Assembly (NCBI GenBank): GCA_039621445.1
Contig: CP154954.1
Coordinates: 12,580,716-12,644,715 of the forward strand
Length of the DNA stretch: 64,000 nucleotides
Reading direction: 5' to 3'
Source of the DNA: Euglena gracilis
Lineage: Eukaryota > Euglenida > Euglenophyceae > Euglenales
Shown here: one piece after another, positions 1 to 14,264 of the stretch
Layout of the letters: each line of letters begins with the position of its first letter
How positions within the stretch are numbered: position 1 is the stretch's first letter
Position numbers and translations under genes: made by a program
The notes under the pieces: model-generated
What the model was told of the DNA's origin: nothing
Databases searched by the model: none
What the model saw: only the letters and a program-made list of their open reading frames with translations

Positions 1-3000
1 GCAGGGGGCCCCCCAGGGGGGGGGGGGGCTCAGCCGGACCCCCCCCCAGGGGACCTCCCGGGGGGAGGTCCCAGGACGGAGGCCTGGGTGTAGGTTTTTA
101 ACTTTTTTGTGAGAAATGTTTTTAATAATGGCCCAATTTTTACGGGCCCCCCCGGGGTCCCTTGGGGGACTTTAAAAGAGGTTTGGCTGTCGTTCCGTAA
201 CTGTTGCATTTCCTTTTCTTGGTGTGGGATGTGAGTTTTTGACTTCGTTCAGAGGTGAGTGAGTGGGTTCCAGCCGAACTGCCTGCTGACCTGTCTGTTT
301 ATACCATTAACTTTTTTTTCTGTATTTGCTTAATTGTTTGGGGGATCATTGGTCACCACAGCTGCAAGGTCTGTTCCTCCCTACCCCTGGCTGGTGAGAC
401 ACCAGAATTGTTTCAAAAAAGTCAAAATCCAAAATTTTTTTGCCATTTGTCGCTTCAGCTGGAGCTCACCTTTTTCCAGCCTCGGTCCCCCAACGGCGTG
501 GTTGGGCCCAGACGATCAGGGATGCCTTCTGCTCTCGCAGCATTATGCCCCCCCGATGGCACCCTTCGCCAGGACGGACCCATTACCCCCCATCGCAGCC
601 CCGCAATCGTTCCGCTCTAACCCTTGGGCCGCGGCGCAGCGACCGCAGCCGCGGGCCTAGAGGAGCAGCGAGGCCCCTCCTTTCGCCCGCTGCCTGTCGG
701 AAAGCTTCGCGGGTCCAATTCCCTGGCCGTTTCAAGGGGTGCAATTACTTGTGCCCCCCCCCCCCCTGTCCGACCACCCCCTGGTGCGTTTACCACAAAT
801 CATTGGTCATAAGCCAAGAAGAGAGGCGCCTGCTGCGTCTCTGGATTCACCAATATATTTCATTAGAAAGTGTGTGCAGCAAGTATGCTGGTCAAGTGCA
901 GATGAGACCAACGGTGCAGTCCGTAGTTGGGGCGTCAAAAACAATCCGCTCCAGTGTACCTTTTGCACTCCGTTCGCCCGCACCTTGCTGATTCCCCGCT
1001 TCGGTCTTCATCTGTGGTTGATGCCTCCTTCCCCTCTGCAAGTTTCCATTATCTTTTTGGTGGCTACACCCGACACCCACATATTTGGGCAATCTTTGAA
1101 AAGAACGATCATTGAACGTTTGTAAATCAGTACAATGATGAAGCAAAGCATTTTGAATTTTTTTTGTGGTGCTAATTTTATTTGGGCACATTTTCTTCGG
1201 GCCTTCAGAATTTGGGCACGTGATTTCCTCCCATTCAAAATTGTGGGTTCTCCATCACTCCGTCCGCTTGAACCACTCCACGCACCAGGCTGCAATAATA
1301 CCTACATCTTTAATCCTTCCAGGAGCTGGCCTGCCCTCATCATCGGCGATCCCTTCTTCTTGCGCCATTGTACGTTGTACTGGCCAGGACACCCGGACAA
1401 TCCACTAATATTTTTGAGCTTCTGGCTTGCAACGTTAGGGGGGAGGGGAGGCGGCTACATTCGTGTGCGCATGAAAAATATGTCTGTTCAATTGTGTGTT
1501 TTTTTGGAGGCCAAAAGTGCTTCCAGTAGCTTTCAATGGCGTGGTTATGTGTTGCTGCTGAATCAGAAAGAGTGGTGTTTGAAGAGCCCTGGAGCACTGT
1601 GAACAATGCGGATGAGTAAGATCATATTATGTACATATTGCAAGCAAAGTCTTTTTTAGGGTTCGACTATTAAAAACAAGGTGTACTTTATTTTTGCAAG
1701 ATGTATGGTTTACGGCAGTTGAGTTAAATACCAAGTATTTGAAATTTTTCCCAGCGTTGTGTTTTCGGCAGTTTATTTGAATGTGTAATCTCGAAAAATT
1801 GTCACATAAAACTCTCCAAGAAATGTGAATAATTTTTTTTATGTTTGGTATGATGGCAAGCAAATTCTGCTTGTTTGTTGTTAACAGTTTTCCTTCTATC
1901 CCCCTGCTTGGTTCCCTTGTTGATCACATAGTTTGTGAGAGTCGACCTTGTCTTTGCAGTGTCTCCTTTCTTTCCCTGTAACTCAATGTCAGATGATGAG
2001 AGCGGTGAACGGGGTTTGTCACAACAGATTTGCCGTGTGCATGAGTCTTCGCCTTTTTTGATGGACATAATGAAACCACATTTGCATTCCAGGGCAACAG
2101 CTTTTTTTTTCCCAGAGACCCCAACAAACGGACGCAGACTCGCAGCCAAAGGTTATTTCAATACTCTTATCAATTTCAGATTTCAGACTTTTCTGCAATG
2201 AGAGCGATTTATATTTGTGTTTCTTAGGCCTTCTATATGCACAGAGCAGTCCGATACACTACCCCAATATGGTGAAATCGAGGCCTGATTTTGCCTTTGA
2301 TGTCGGGATGGATGGGCCATGGCCAAGTTGACAGTCGGGGAGCATGTTAATTCACATGATGTGCATTTTGTGCACATCTAAAAATCTTGAAAATTTTATT
2401 TTATTTTTTTGCACATTTGAAGTGCCTTGTCCCCCCCCCCGGTCGTGCACATCCCCCGGCGGTGTTCCCAGTGGGTTCTCGAAACAGTCGCGGCAGCGGA
2501 AGTGGTGCCGGAAGAAAGAGCGGCAGAAGACATCGTCCCCGCGGCACCACCCACACCACCCGCCGTGCCAACACCTCCACCCGTGCCGTGGCCGACAATC
2601 TTGTGTCGTGGCAGACCAATCAACCACGTTGCATATATTCCACATTGCACAATGCCATTCCTCCCCAATGCCAAATATGGGCAGAATTTCAAGATCCGCA
2701 TGGGGCGGTTATACATTTTTCATGTTCATATTTTTTTGAATTTTCTATTTTGTCAGAAAATTCATCGACCTAAAGGTCACCATTTTCCTTTGCCTGAACG
2801 TTTCTCAGCTTTCTCATCTTTCTCATCTTTGACCATCTTGAAGCATATTTCAAATTTTTGGAGCATTTTGCTTCGACGCCTTTTGCTTTTTGAAACATGT
2901 GTGTGCTGTCCAAGAAATGGGAGAGCCCTGCATTTTGTAATCAAACCAAGGGCCCCGTTAGGGGCTATACATTTGCGCACCTGCATGGGTTTTTTATGAA

Positions 3001-3523
3001 CAATTTTCTGATTGTGCAGGTGTGGCCCGAGGGGAAAGGCGTGTGTATGCTTTGGGTACCCTCCGCAACTTTTGTTGTATCTTCCCAGCAACACTGAATC
3101 CTCTTCAGGTCGGCCCGCTCCTGCAGCATGTTTTTATTTTGCCATGAAATGTAGCGCGTAAATGTGGTACGTAAATGTAAACCTACGTATAAATGGATAA
3201 ATGTTTGTAAGTGTAGTGTGTTTTATTTAGGCATGAAATTTGGCATGTAAATGTGGTATTTAAATGTAAACCAACGTATAAATGGAAAAAATGTATGTAA
3301 ATGTGGTGTGTTTTTATTTGGACATGAAATGCAGCATGTAAATGTAGTATGTAAGTGTAAATAAAGGTATAAATGCCTAAAGGTGTGGTAATGTAGTGTG
3401 TTTTTATTTGTACATGGCCTGAAATGTCGCAGTGCGGCTTTCGGCTGTTTTTCCGCCGTCCCTCCCTAATGCAACCTGGCCACAGGACGGTCCCACCCTC
3501 CTCCCCTCGACCCCACCCTGCAG
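1..3523. other. No assigned gene; AT-rich DNA with C/G runs
   Basis: I see no recognisable gene in this stretch. Two GC-rich segments stay open on the + strand and could be exons: about 480-760, and about 2434-2640, where one frame is Ala/Pro/Glu-rich and ends with a run reading LCRGRPINHVAYIP. Neither matches a family I know, and no splice junction can be fixed by homology. At 3130-3420 a motif of about 60-70 bases built around TGTAAATGTGGT and GTGTTTTTATTT recurs three to four times as a diverged tandem repeat. Confidence 0.4.
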
Positions 3524-3696
3524 TGCGTGTGCTGTACCAAGCTGAGCCTCTACGTCCACGAGCAGGAGACGCCCCAGGACAGGGCGTCTCCTCATTTGGA
3601 GGGACCCCACCCTCTGGGGGGGCAGCCACCCAGCAGCCTGTTCCCGGACCCCGCTCTCCCCCTCGACTCACTGCTCGGCTGCCCAGTCTGCCAGCA
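3524..3696 (+). CDS. Possible exon, paired-cysteine (zinc-ribbon-like) segment
   Basis: After a pyrimidine-rich CCACCCTGCAG acceptor, one frame reads CVCCTKLSLYVHEQETPQD and about 40 codons later LLGCPVCQHP. Two C-x2-C pairs separated by a Pro-rich loop resemble a small zinc-binding ribbon. The next exon on this strand (from 4122) does not join in phase with any donor I can pick here, so membership in the downstream gene is only inferred from position. The opposite strand is also open. Confidence 0.3.
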
Positions 3697-3799
3697 CCCT
3701 CAAAGAAAGCCCAACTCTTATCAAAAAATTCAAAATTTCAAAAATAAAAAGTTCAGTTTTTAAAAAGGAATTCGAAAAAATACCGCCTGTGAGCTGGAC

Positions 3800-4103
3800 C
3801 ATTCCGTTGCTCAAGATGCATCCGACCCGAACGGGTGACTGACTGGTTTTTTCGGAGTGACTGACTGCTTTTAGGCTCCGGACCCCCCCCTCCCCGGGGT
3901 GGGTCGGCCAGGATACCTGGGGCGAATATTTTTTGACCAAAATCCTTTGTATTTGGTCATTTATGGCCGAGTGACCAAAGTGACTGATCCCCCCCGGGGG
4001 GGGGAGAGGGCAGGAACTGGGTGACTGGTTTTTGAACAGTGGCTGACTGGTTTTTTGAAATTGGAAGAATACCCCCCTCCCCCGGGGGGTAAGCAATGGT
4101 ATG
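3800..4103 (+). mobile_element. MITE, family 2 (CATTCC...GGTATG ends), degraded
   Basis: The left end CATTCCGTTGCTCAAG is the inverted match of the right end GTAAGCAATGGTATG. The interior holds repeated GTGACTGACTGGTTTTTTCGG blocks and C/G runs shared with copies at 47951 and 55293. Flanking octamers AGCTGGAC and CGTTGCAC agree at 5 of 8 positions, as expected for an old 8-bp duplication. It lies just upstream of a 3' splice site (CCCCGGCAG, exon from 4122), so it is probably intronic. Confidence 0.6.
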
Positions 4104-4121
4104 CGTTGCACCCCCCGGCAG

Positions 4122-7100
4122 GTCGTTTCGCAACGCCCTGCCGCCGAAGGACCGCATCCTGGCGGAGGACGAGGAGGAGCCGCCTTGTACGGGCCCCATC
4201 AACACCCGCCTCCCCTACCGTGACCTGGTCGTTGCCCTGAAAGGTGCGCCGGTGCGAGTTCTCTCGTGCTGTTCACCGCGGGGCAAGTTAACCGTTGTCT
4301 TCAATTGACCTTGTTTTGTCTCTTTTTTTTTGTTCAACGCTTCGAGTGGTTCCATGTGATTTCCTTTGGGGTAGTTCAACCAGGGGCTCAGGGCCAAGGG
4401 CCAACAGACGCCCAAACTGTCAACTGCAAAAATTATTATTATTATATTATTATTATCCGTAATCATAAACCGGTGCCAAAACGTCAGAAAAATGTGTTTT
4501 CGACTTTTTAATTTTTGACCCTGTCGACCCACGGATCAGCCTTTGGCCATCCCTTGGCCCAAGGGCAGTCTTTAGGGGAAAAAGGCTGATATCCAACAGG
4601 TAATATTTTTTTCAGTCGTCCGTTCCGATGGTGGTGAAGGTGCGGATATCCCTGAAATCCACCCGTTTTTTTAACCCAAAATAAGGCCGTTTTGCGCCAT
4701 TTTTTCCCTGTGGATTTTTCATTGAATGTGCTCCAACAGTATTTTTTGTCTTTTTTCTTTTCTTACTGCCCTGCCGTCATCGGGCAGGTCTGCGCCACTG
4801 ACCCACACTGCCAACCCCTTACCCTCCAGGGGGGCCGGCACTGCACTGCAACTCCGTGCAGCCTCCCCGCGTCCTGTCCCTCAGAGCCGGCAACGGGCCG
4901 GCTGAGCCCCCTGGAGCGCTGCGGGACCGACGTGCTGGATGCCATCTTTGCGTTCTGTGACGCGGTCAGGAGGTTTCTGAGGCCCGAAGGCCCCAGCAAC
5001 CATCACCCACCTGCTATTTTTTTTTATCCATCCACAGCTTTCATGTCTGCGGTAATCAAATTGCCCCAGCTAAGCTGGTTTGAAACCAAAATTCTGGGAG
5101 TTTAATTTATTTGTGGGAATTGGGGGCCACATTTGCATTTCAAAAACCGCCACCATTGAGCCTTTAGGGGCTCGCTTGCAAAAAAAAAACTGGTTAAAAT
5201 TTGCAAACCATGCACATCACGTTTTTTTTTTTTACACAGTATTTCATTTCCCCGCCGACTCCGGCCTGACAACCTGCAGAGCCCCCCCCCCCCCTTGATG
5301 GACCCACCCCCAGCAGGGGAGCCGTCGGGGGTCCTGCCCACACCACCACACTTCTCCTTGCGGGGCTGGGTGCGTGGGGGTGTTCCAACAAACCCCCCTG
5401 GACGCGGTGGACCTCATCATCTGCCGCTTCGTGTGCCCGGCGTGGTGGGCCGGGGCCAGCGGCCGGCTGTACTTCGGCGTGCTGGAGCAGAGCCGGACGG
5501 GCCCCCGGTGTGGGACGTCGGCAAGTGGGCGCATGGGTGTTGCCGGTCGTTTATTTCGGGAGACGGAAAACCCAGCGTGTCACCGTCGACACTTTGCTCA
5601 TTCATCGATTTTATTTATGGGGTTTGGTGGGTTCTTGAGTGTGGGTGGGTGAGTCGGGTCGCTGGACCCCCCACCCCTCCTGCCACCGCGGAGGGTGGGG
5701 AGCGCTATGGGACAATGAAGCCGAGCCGAGCCAAAAGCCACACCAGGGGTTTCGGCTTGTTTGAGGTGCTGTTTGGATGGGTGGGTGGGTAGGTTGACCC
5801 CCGCGCGGGTTTTATGGTTGCTTTTCAATAATAGTGGGTGGGTGGCTTTGGGTCCGCCCCCCCCCCCCCAAGTGAATCACTGGCTTCATCCCACGGCTCA
5901 CAGAACCGTGCATTTCATTGACATTTCGATAGAAATATTTCGAAAGATTATGTATTTTTTGTGTGGGTCTTTCTACGAATAACTGTCCAAGGTCGCCCAC
6001 TCCTCTGTGTTGCAGGCTGCTGGGCAAGGTCATGCAGGCGCAGGTGCGGGTGGCCACGTCCGGCTTCCGCACGCAGCACGAGGCGCACTGCTTCCTGGAG
6101 GCCAAGTGCCTCCAGCTAACCCCCCCCCCCAAATAATACCCCCCCGGGGAATTATTTCTTTGCCCGAAGTCCTGGCCCGAAGGGGGGTATTATTTGGGGG
6201 GGGTAATAGCACCCCAAAATTTTCGAAATTTTTTGATGTCCTGTAAGACCCAAAATAGCATACAAAGCCCCCCCTTTGGGGTCATTTTTTCTCCTTTCTC
6301 ATAAAATGTAGCATTTTTGGAGGCCAGGTGATCCAGAAAAATCGATATTTTTCGTAATTTGTTGTCAGAGATTGTCAGAGAGACATTTTTACCCAAAGTT
6401 TCAGGTCAAAATCCGGGTCGTCGGCCTGAGATTTTGGGGGGGGGTATTAATTCGGTGGCCGAAGTGGGACCCCAAGGGGGGGGTATTATTTGTTTTGGGA
6501 AGGTAGGCCCAAAAGCTGCCAAAAAAGGCCAAAGTGTGGACAAAAGTGCCCAAAAACGGCCAAAAGGAGTGCCAAAAAGTGGCTAAGGGTGGCCATGTTG
6601 TTGGACAGTGGTGGGCAAAAATGGCTAAATGTGTGGCAAAAGTTGACAAAAGTGCACAAAAGTGGCCAAAAGTCATCTTTGTCTCAGAACAAATTCTTCC
6701 AATATTGTGGCCGGGACCCCACCTCCAGTGTTCAAACCCGACAAATCCCGACAAATCCTGGCAAATCCTGTCAACACCACCAAAATGACAAGTGCCTGGA
6801 AGTGCTTGCTGTCGGCACAGGAGAAGACGGAGCGCCGCCGGTCGAAGCGGCACGACCAGGCATCTGCTTAACGGTTGACAGTCCCCCCCGGAGGCGATGC
6901 TGGCAAGTCCCAAATTGATTAATTATTTGGGGCTAGTCCCAATTTGACTGTTGGAAATGAGGCGCCCCCTCCCCCCCCTGGCGAGGGTCCCGCTAACAAC
7001 CGGAAAACCGAGACCCACTGACCAGAAATTTTTGGAACCTCAAACCCCACCATTAATGCACATTTCTGGCATTTTTTTTGGGATTCTGTGGAACAAAATG

Positions 7101-7358
7101 AGGCAAAGAAAGCTCATTAAAGTCTCATTTCCATCTCCGGGGGGTAGCCCTTGAGGAATTTTTTTCCAGTGGGAGGGACCCCCGGACCACCCAGTCCAGG
7201 CCAGTGGCGGGTGGGGGGGGTAAGGCTGGGGAGTTCTAGTGGATAGTAAGTGGTGTTGGCCACTGGACCCCCTTAAGCAAAAGCTTGGGCATGACCGCAT
7301 GCCGGCGGAAGTGCGAGCTGCTCAGGCTGTGCCGCGGTGCTGGCACCGCTTCTTTCAA
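4122..7358 (+). CDS. Unidentified Cys-rich protein gene, 6 modelled exons
   Basis: Modelled exons: 4122-about 4255, 4788-4963, 5406-5524, 6016-6109, 6806-6853 and 7293-7358; both termini are missing. Readable parts include RNALPPKDRILAEDEEE and INTRLPYRDLVVALK (exon 1), VLDAIFAFCDAVDLIICR (across the intron at 4964-5405), CPAWWAGASGRLYFGVLEQ, PPVWDVGKLLGKVMQAQVRV (across 5525-6015), FRTQHEAHCFLEAKC, a basic EKTERRRSKRHDRM, and EVRAAQAVPRCWHRFF. The exon 1 end is chosen for phase (CCG before gtgcga). Exons 2-3 and 5-6 are joined by nonconventional introns; 5525-6015 is GT-AG. A one-base deficit in exon 3, between about 5480 and 5495, breaks the frame: the upstream part is one frame and PPVWDVGK another. 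The protein is rich in Cys, Trp and hydrophobic residues, and I recognise no domain. It may be lineage-specific, or a pseudogene if the frame break is real. Confidence 0.55.
4964..5405 (+). other. Nonconventional intron with perfect 8-bp target duplication
   Basis: The octamer GACGCGGT occurs at 4959-4966 and again at 5401-5408. Between the copies the sequence starts CAGGAGGTTTCT (4967) and ends AACAAACCCCCCTG (5400), so the ends are CAG/CTG and partly complementary. Removing 4964-5405 leaves one GACGCGGT copy and joins the two sides in frame through FCDAVDLIICR. There is no GT-AG at these borders. This is the cleanest example in the window of an inserted element now positioned as an intron. 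Confidence 0.8.
6110..6805 (+). other. Probable nonconventional intron built on a repeat element
   Basis: The left side reads AAGTGC|CTCCAG and the right side CTGGAAGTGC|TTGCTG; joining them gives FLEAKCLLSAQEKTERR in frame. Exact borders slide by one or two bases because AAGTGC is repeated. The interior has foldback AATAATACCCCCCC/GGGGGGGTATTATT segments, a run of GTGGCCAAAAAG-type short repeats, and a terminal ACAAATCCTGGCAAATCCTG block. The block recurs at 44600-45054, so the intron interior is a dispersed repeat. Confidence 0.55.
6857..7287 (+). mobile_element. MITE, family 1, acting as part of an intron
   Basis: The ends are CAGGCATCTGCTTAACGG and CCCTTAAGCAAAAGCTTG, an imperfect inverted repeat matching the family-1 ends at 23371 and 34245. 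The flanking octamers are GGCACGAC (6849-6856) and GGCATGAC (7288-7295), 7 of 8 identical. The interior shares the family blocks GGAACAAAAT, CTCATTTCC and TTTTTTTCCAGT-GGGA-GGACCCCCGGACC. Taking the intron as 6854-7292 joins SKRH to DRMPAEVR in phase 0, so the element sits between coding exons. Confidence 0.75.
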
Positions 7359-7540
7359 GTGTACTCATCATTTTTGGGAAGAAGCGTGCGTGTACTGCAG
7401 TCCAACACAACAGCATCAGAAATGTGCTACAATTTAATGAGTGAATGGTGTCCGAACACACTACATACATACACACGTCATACAATACACACGTCATATA
7501 CAATACATTACATAGATACACACGTCGTATGTATGTATGT

Positions 7541-9660
<2,120 letters not shown>

Positions 9661-11985
9661 GTGGGCATGTATGCATGTATGCATGTTTGCGTACCGAAGC
9701 TCTGGAGCTCTGAAGAAGCAGAAGCTGGCGGCGCCCCCTGCCAGTCGGCTATTGCCCCCTCGCAGTGCGGAAGGGAATGCGGTTCTTCTTCCCGTACGTA
9801 GTGTTCCAGAAAGGGATGATGGCCACGCAGCTGAGTTGATAACATATAAATTCCGGTCAAAACTATCAAATATATTGAGGGGGGTGCATATCGGGCCCAG
9901 GCGCCCAACCGACCCCTCAAATAGCCTGCTAATTTTGATTTAATCCACCCCTTCCTGACCAATTGACACATGCCCACCACCCCAAGTGCTTCGGTGGGGA
10001 GGATGTCTCCTTTTTTAACTAGCCATCTTGGCTGAAGTTGGGGGCGGTGGCAGCCATCTGCGGAGTGCGTCAATACCGTAGTCTTATGGGCAAGGGATCC
10101 AGTGAGTTAGTTTCACCCAAAAGCAGGAAGTGGGGGCTGGTGGATTTCGTCCTGTGTGAATTACGTGCAGGATGCGTTGTGTTTCCCCGGTGTATTTTCC
10201 CAACACAGTTTGCTTTGATTTCAATCAAACTCTCAATGTGAGTATTCATTTTGAAGGCACATGTAAATTTTGTATTGTTATGGGTATTTTTTTTGTGCAC
10301 GGCCAAATTATGAATGGAGTCCATAATTTCGTAGTTCATCACAGCTTGCCTGAGAATTATTAATTTGATTCATTGAGTATAAACCTGGGATTGCATGATT
10401 CATCCAATGTTCCTTGCCTTTTTTGACCATATTCAATTTTAATAATATATTGCTCGTTGTTTCACCAATGAATCAGCTTAACCATGCGAGTGCATTTTTG
10501 CTTTCCTTTTTTTATTTCAATCCCGATCAAAGGTGGTGGATCAACTACTGCGTGCTCCAGACAAAGCACGCAGTATTAACGTTCGGCCTTCGGAATTGTG
10601 AGTTGTTCCCCGTCCCGTGGACCGCGGTGTTGGCTCCCCTGTGACGAATCCCCCGTTGGCATCTGCCAGCCTCGTCTGAAATGCCACATTGTCATCCCTT
10701 CCACCGGCGATGCAGCTGCAGTATAGCAATCAGCAAACAGCAAATCAGGAAAACAGGTATAACATTCAGCAAACAGCAAACCAGCAAAAAGGAAATCAGA
10801 ATCAGAAAAATCAGAAAGGATATAAAAATAAAAAAATGTTAGTTTTGAGCGTTGAGTTTGAGTATTGAGTCATGCAAATGAACGCCTGAATAATGAGATG
10901 GACGCTCATTGCAATGTTTTCTAGGTTGGAAAATCAATAGAAAACAAATATATGAGATAGGCTTTTTACATCCACCTGAAAGCGGTTACCTTCTTATTGG
11001 AAAACGTGTATTCACGAATTGTTCTGACACAATACCGAAAGATCAATGAACCTAGTTGCCCTATGAAATACAACAAGTCAGTCCCCACCGTTGCTGTCAG
11101 TCCCTACAGCTAATTGTTGTGTTGGCCCCTGTTCCAAAGCGAGGCTGCAGCCTCCAATTTGCTTTTATTTGCTCTATTTTTCTTTCGTGATGTGTCTGTC
11201 TGCCCGCCCCACCCGTCTCCCCCTCTTGGCCCATCCATTGACCCGTCCCCTGTTTTAACCCCCACTTGGTGCCGTACGTCGGGCCCATTCCGCTGCTTGT
11301 TGACGTTCCCGGAGGGGGAAAAGAGCTGATTAGCTTTTTCCCCTCCTTTGACGACAGGACCTTCCTGCGGGACGTATATTATACCAGTAGCGTTCACACG
11401 TATGTTAAACATATTGTTTTAATAAATACATGGATGTTATGTATAATATAGAGAGTAATGTATGCATACAACATGCAATGCATGCAAAGTAATATATAGT
11501 ATATATGTATATGTATAAATACAGTATACATATAATGTGTGTATATATACATGTATACATATACATATATACTAATACTAGCAGTTGTATGGACTTCTCC
11601 AAGGGACACACATAGTTCCAGGGGTCCTGACAGTTCCCATCTGGTCCAAACTTTTCGTTCCATTTCGCCTGGGAAGCGTGGCGAAATTGCACGTTTTTTT
11701 GTCTGATTTTAGAGGATATGTGCATACTTATAGGAATGGGGTTAGGCTGGGATTGACGGGCCGAAAACTGCCCACGATTATGAAGACCGGAAGTTAGGTG
11801 GCCGGTTGGGAAGATTTAACCCGTTTTGCCCAAAGAATTGCTGGAATTTGGCCTAAATTCTCCCCAAAATGCTCCAGAATGCGGCCTAACCTCTCCCTAA
11901 ATTCCCAACAATGAGATCCCCACGGCAATTGGGCCGGGACCCAAACCCTAACCCAGAAAATAAACACCGACTGTCCCCGAAAGTG
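9661..11985. other. Unassigned stretch after the microsatellite
   Basis: At 9710 a frame beginning LKKQKLAAPPASRLLPPRS follows a CTGGAGCT sequence that fits the 3' border of a nonconventional intron and is in phase with the exon ending at 7358. This could be the next exon of the unidentified gene, but the opposite strand is also open. At 10690-10810 a stretch of CAGCAAACAGCAAATCAG units is low-complexity. The rest is AT-rich; 11450-11580 is TA/TG-rich. I see nothing else I can support. Confidence 0.35.
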
Positions 11986-11988
11986 GGT

Positions 11989-12038
<50 letters not shown>
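11986..12038. repeat. (GT)n microsatellite
   Basis: About 22 uninterrupted GT dinucleotides follow a GAGTGTGT lead-in. Nothing suggests that it lies within coding sequence. Confidence 0.95.
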
Positions 12039-14264
12039 ATGCCACTGGTATATACACAGGCGAGTGCTGCCGTTGAAGAATAGATATGGCAACCAGTAAC
12101 CACATGGACACCCTCCCGGGAATTCCAGATAGCTCCTCCAGGGGAGGGGGGTCCAAATAATTCCACCTGTCATGCACACATACCCAAACACACAGTGGTT
12201 GGGGTTGGGTGGTTCGATGTGTGTGTTCACTCTTTGGGATCGTGTAGGTGAGTTCTCCAGGAAAATGGGACGGTGGGTTTAGGTTGGGAAAGGACCTTTC
12301 CGGGGGTGTTTCTGAATGAATCTCTGGTGGGTGATTTTCGTGGACTGCTGTGGTTGGGGACCATGGAACAATACTGGATTCCCCCGAAAACCGTCCCATG
12401 CATTGAAAAATAGCTGCGCATTTTACAACCCCTCTGTGGTCTTCTCAAAAATATCGCCCTTAATAATGCCAGAGTTGACGTTGCATATTAATTCATTAAG
12501 TGCCTCCTGTGAGCACCAAAAGATATATCTTTTGTTGTTTGCCCCCCCATAGGCAAGCACTGGTGTGGTGAGGCCACTTCTGCTGGCCTCGTATATGTAT
12601 ACCAGCCAAGTGCAGCCTTGACTGTCCCGGCAGTATGCTGCTGTGCCATGGTGTTATTCTGGTTCTGGGTCAGATGAGAATGACATATGGAGGTGGTGTT
12701 TTTGGTTATGATAAAATGCGGTGAAAATTTTCACCACATGTGGAGTTGGAAGAGAAAGGAATATGCACAATTTACCACTACCAACATACACAAGAATACC
12801 ACACATTTTTCCCGACAAAAAATGTGTGAGGAAAACAGGGTTGTTCTGCGGGAAGGTATCCAGCAGTTTTTCGCCAACTACCCCGGCTCAATGCCCCCGC
12901 TTCGTGCCCCCCAATTTGCCCAACTCCCAAAGTTGGCCCTCGGCCTGTTGGAGCAAAAATGGTCCGTCCGGCCAAGGAGCCAAGGGTGGGCGGGTGGGTG
13001 CCTCACCAGCCGCAGCCAGTCAAAATCTGAGTTGCTCCGACCAGAAAATAAATCACAATCAAACGCCTGAACAAAGAACAAGGCCTGACCCACACCCACA
13101 GCATAGGGCGAGGAATCGGGTGTGTATCAAACTGGTTCCGACAGAATACGGCGGTCAACATACTCAGGCGTTTCTGGGCCATCTTCCGGAATCCGCCCCA
13201 ATTATCTGGCTTCCACTTTCTGAATGGTTGTCTTCCAAGCCTTGTGAAAGAAACCATCCAAATGTTGGGAATACAGGACAAGGCAAACAAGGTACCCATG
13301 GCCTGGGGTCCGTGTCACACAGCCCGCAGCTACCACACGAACACACTGTCTGCTTGACGCCCTCCTCTTGGGAGGAGGCGGAGCGGCCACCCCGGATCTC
13401 CAAAGAGGCATGCCCGTTCGGCGTGCGAACCTTCTCGGCCCTCCACCCCTGGGCCTGTGCTACCTCCCCTCCCCTGACTAAGCACCCCCTTTTTCTTCCC
13501 CAGCGTTTTAAAGTTCATCTTGTTGGGGAGGTTTATTTTGTGTGCCTTTTTGAGAGAAATTCCTCGAAATTTTCGAATTTTTAAAATTTTCTGAAGCCTG
13601 ATTTGGAAGATATTGTTAACAATTGGTTTTTGTATCCAAATGCCTGCAAATGCAACAGTGAGCCAAATTAAGGGAATTTTACTTTTTTGGTGCGAAGCAC
13701 CGGTTTTTTCTTACAGAAAAAAATATCTTGGCACGCCTCCCCTGGTTCTTGCCCGTCATTTCCGGTTCTCAGACAGGGGGGTGTTGGAATTAGGTTGTAA
13801 AAAATATTTCTGGGATTGGCGGCAATTGTCTGGTGTTTTTCTTTTACACCTGCAAATGAAGAAGTTAAAAAAGAATTTGGGTTTTTGGTCAATTCTGCTG
13901 GGTTCGAAAATTTGGGTCCATCAAAAGGGCATAAGATTCGAACATCCAACCTCCAATTCACTTTTTTTTCAATATATTTTTGCTAGAAACCACCAAGGGC
14001 TTAATTTTTATTGTTTTCTTTGACCAACTCCGGCCTTAAAACGAATTTGTATTTATTTTTTTGTGTTGGGGCTCCCAAGAACAAGAAATTTCTTACTCCG
14101 ACTCCTGTCCCCAATTTGCTTTTTATGGACGTGATTAACATGTTTTATGTGATTTGTCGTCTGGATGGTCTCCTACAAATCAGGATTTAGGTAGTTTTTT
14201 TATATTTTTTTTCTCCACCTCTGCGTTAATGTAAAAAAGGGTGATGCTCTTGTGTCACCACACC

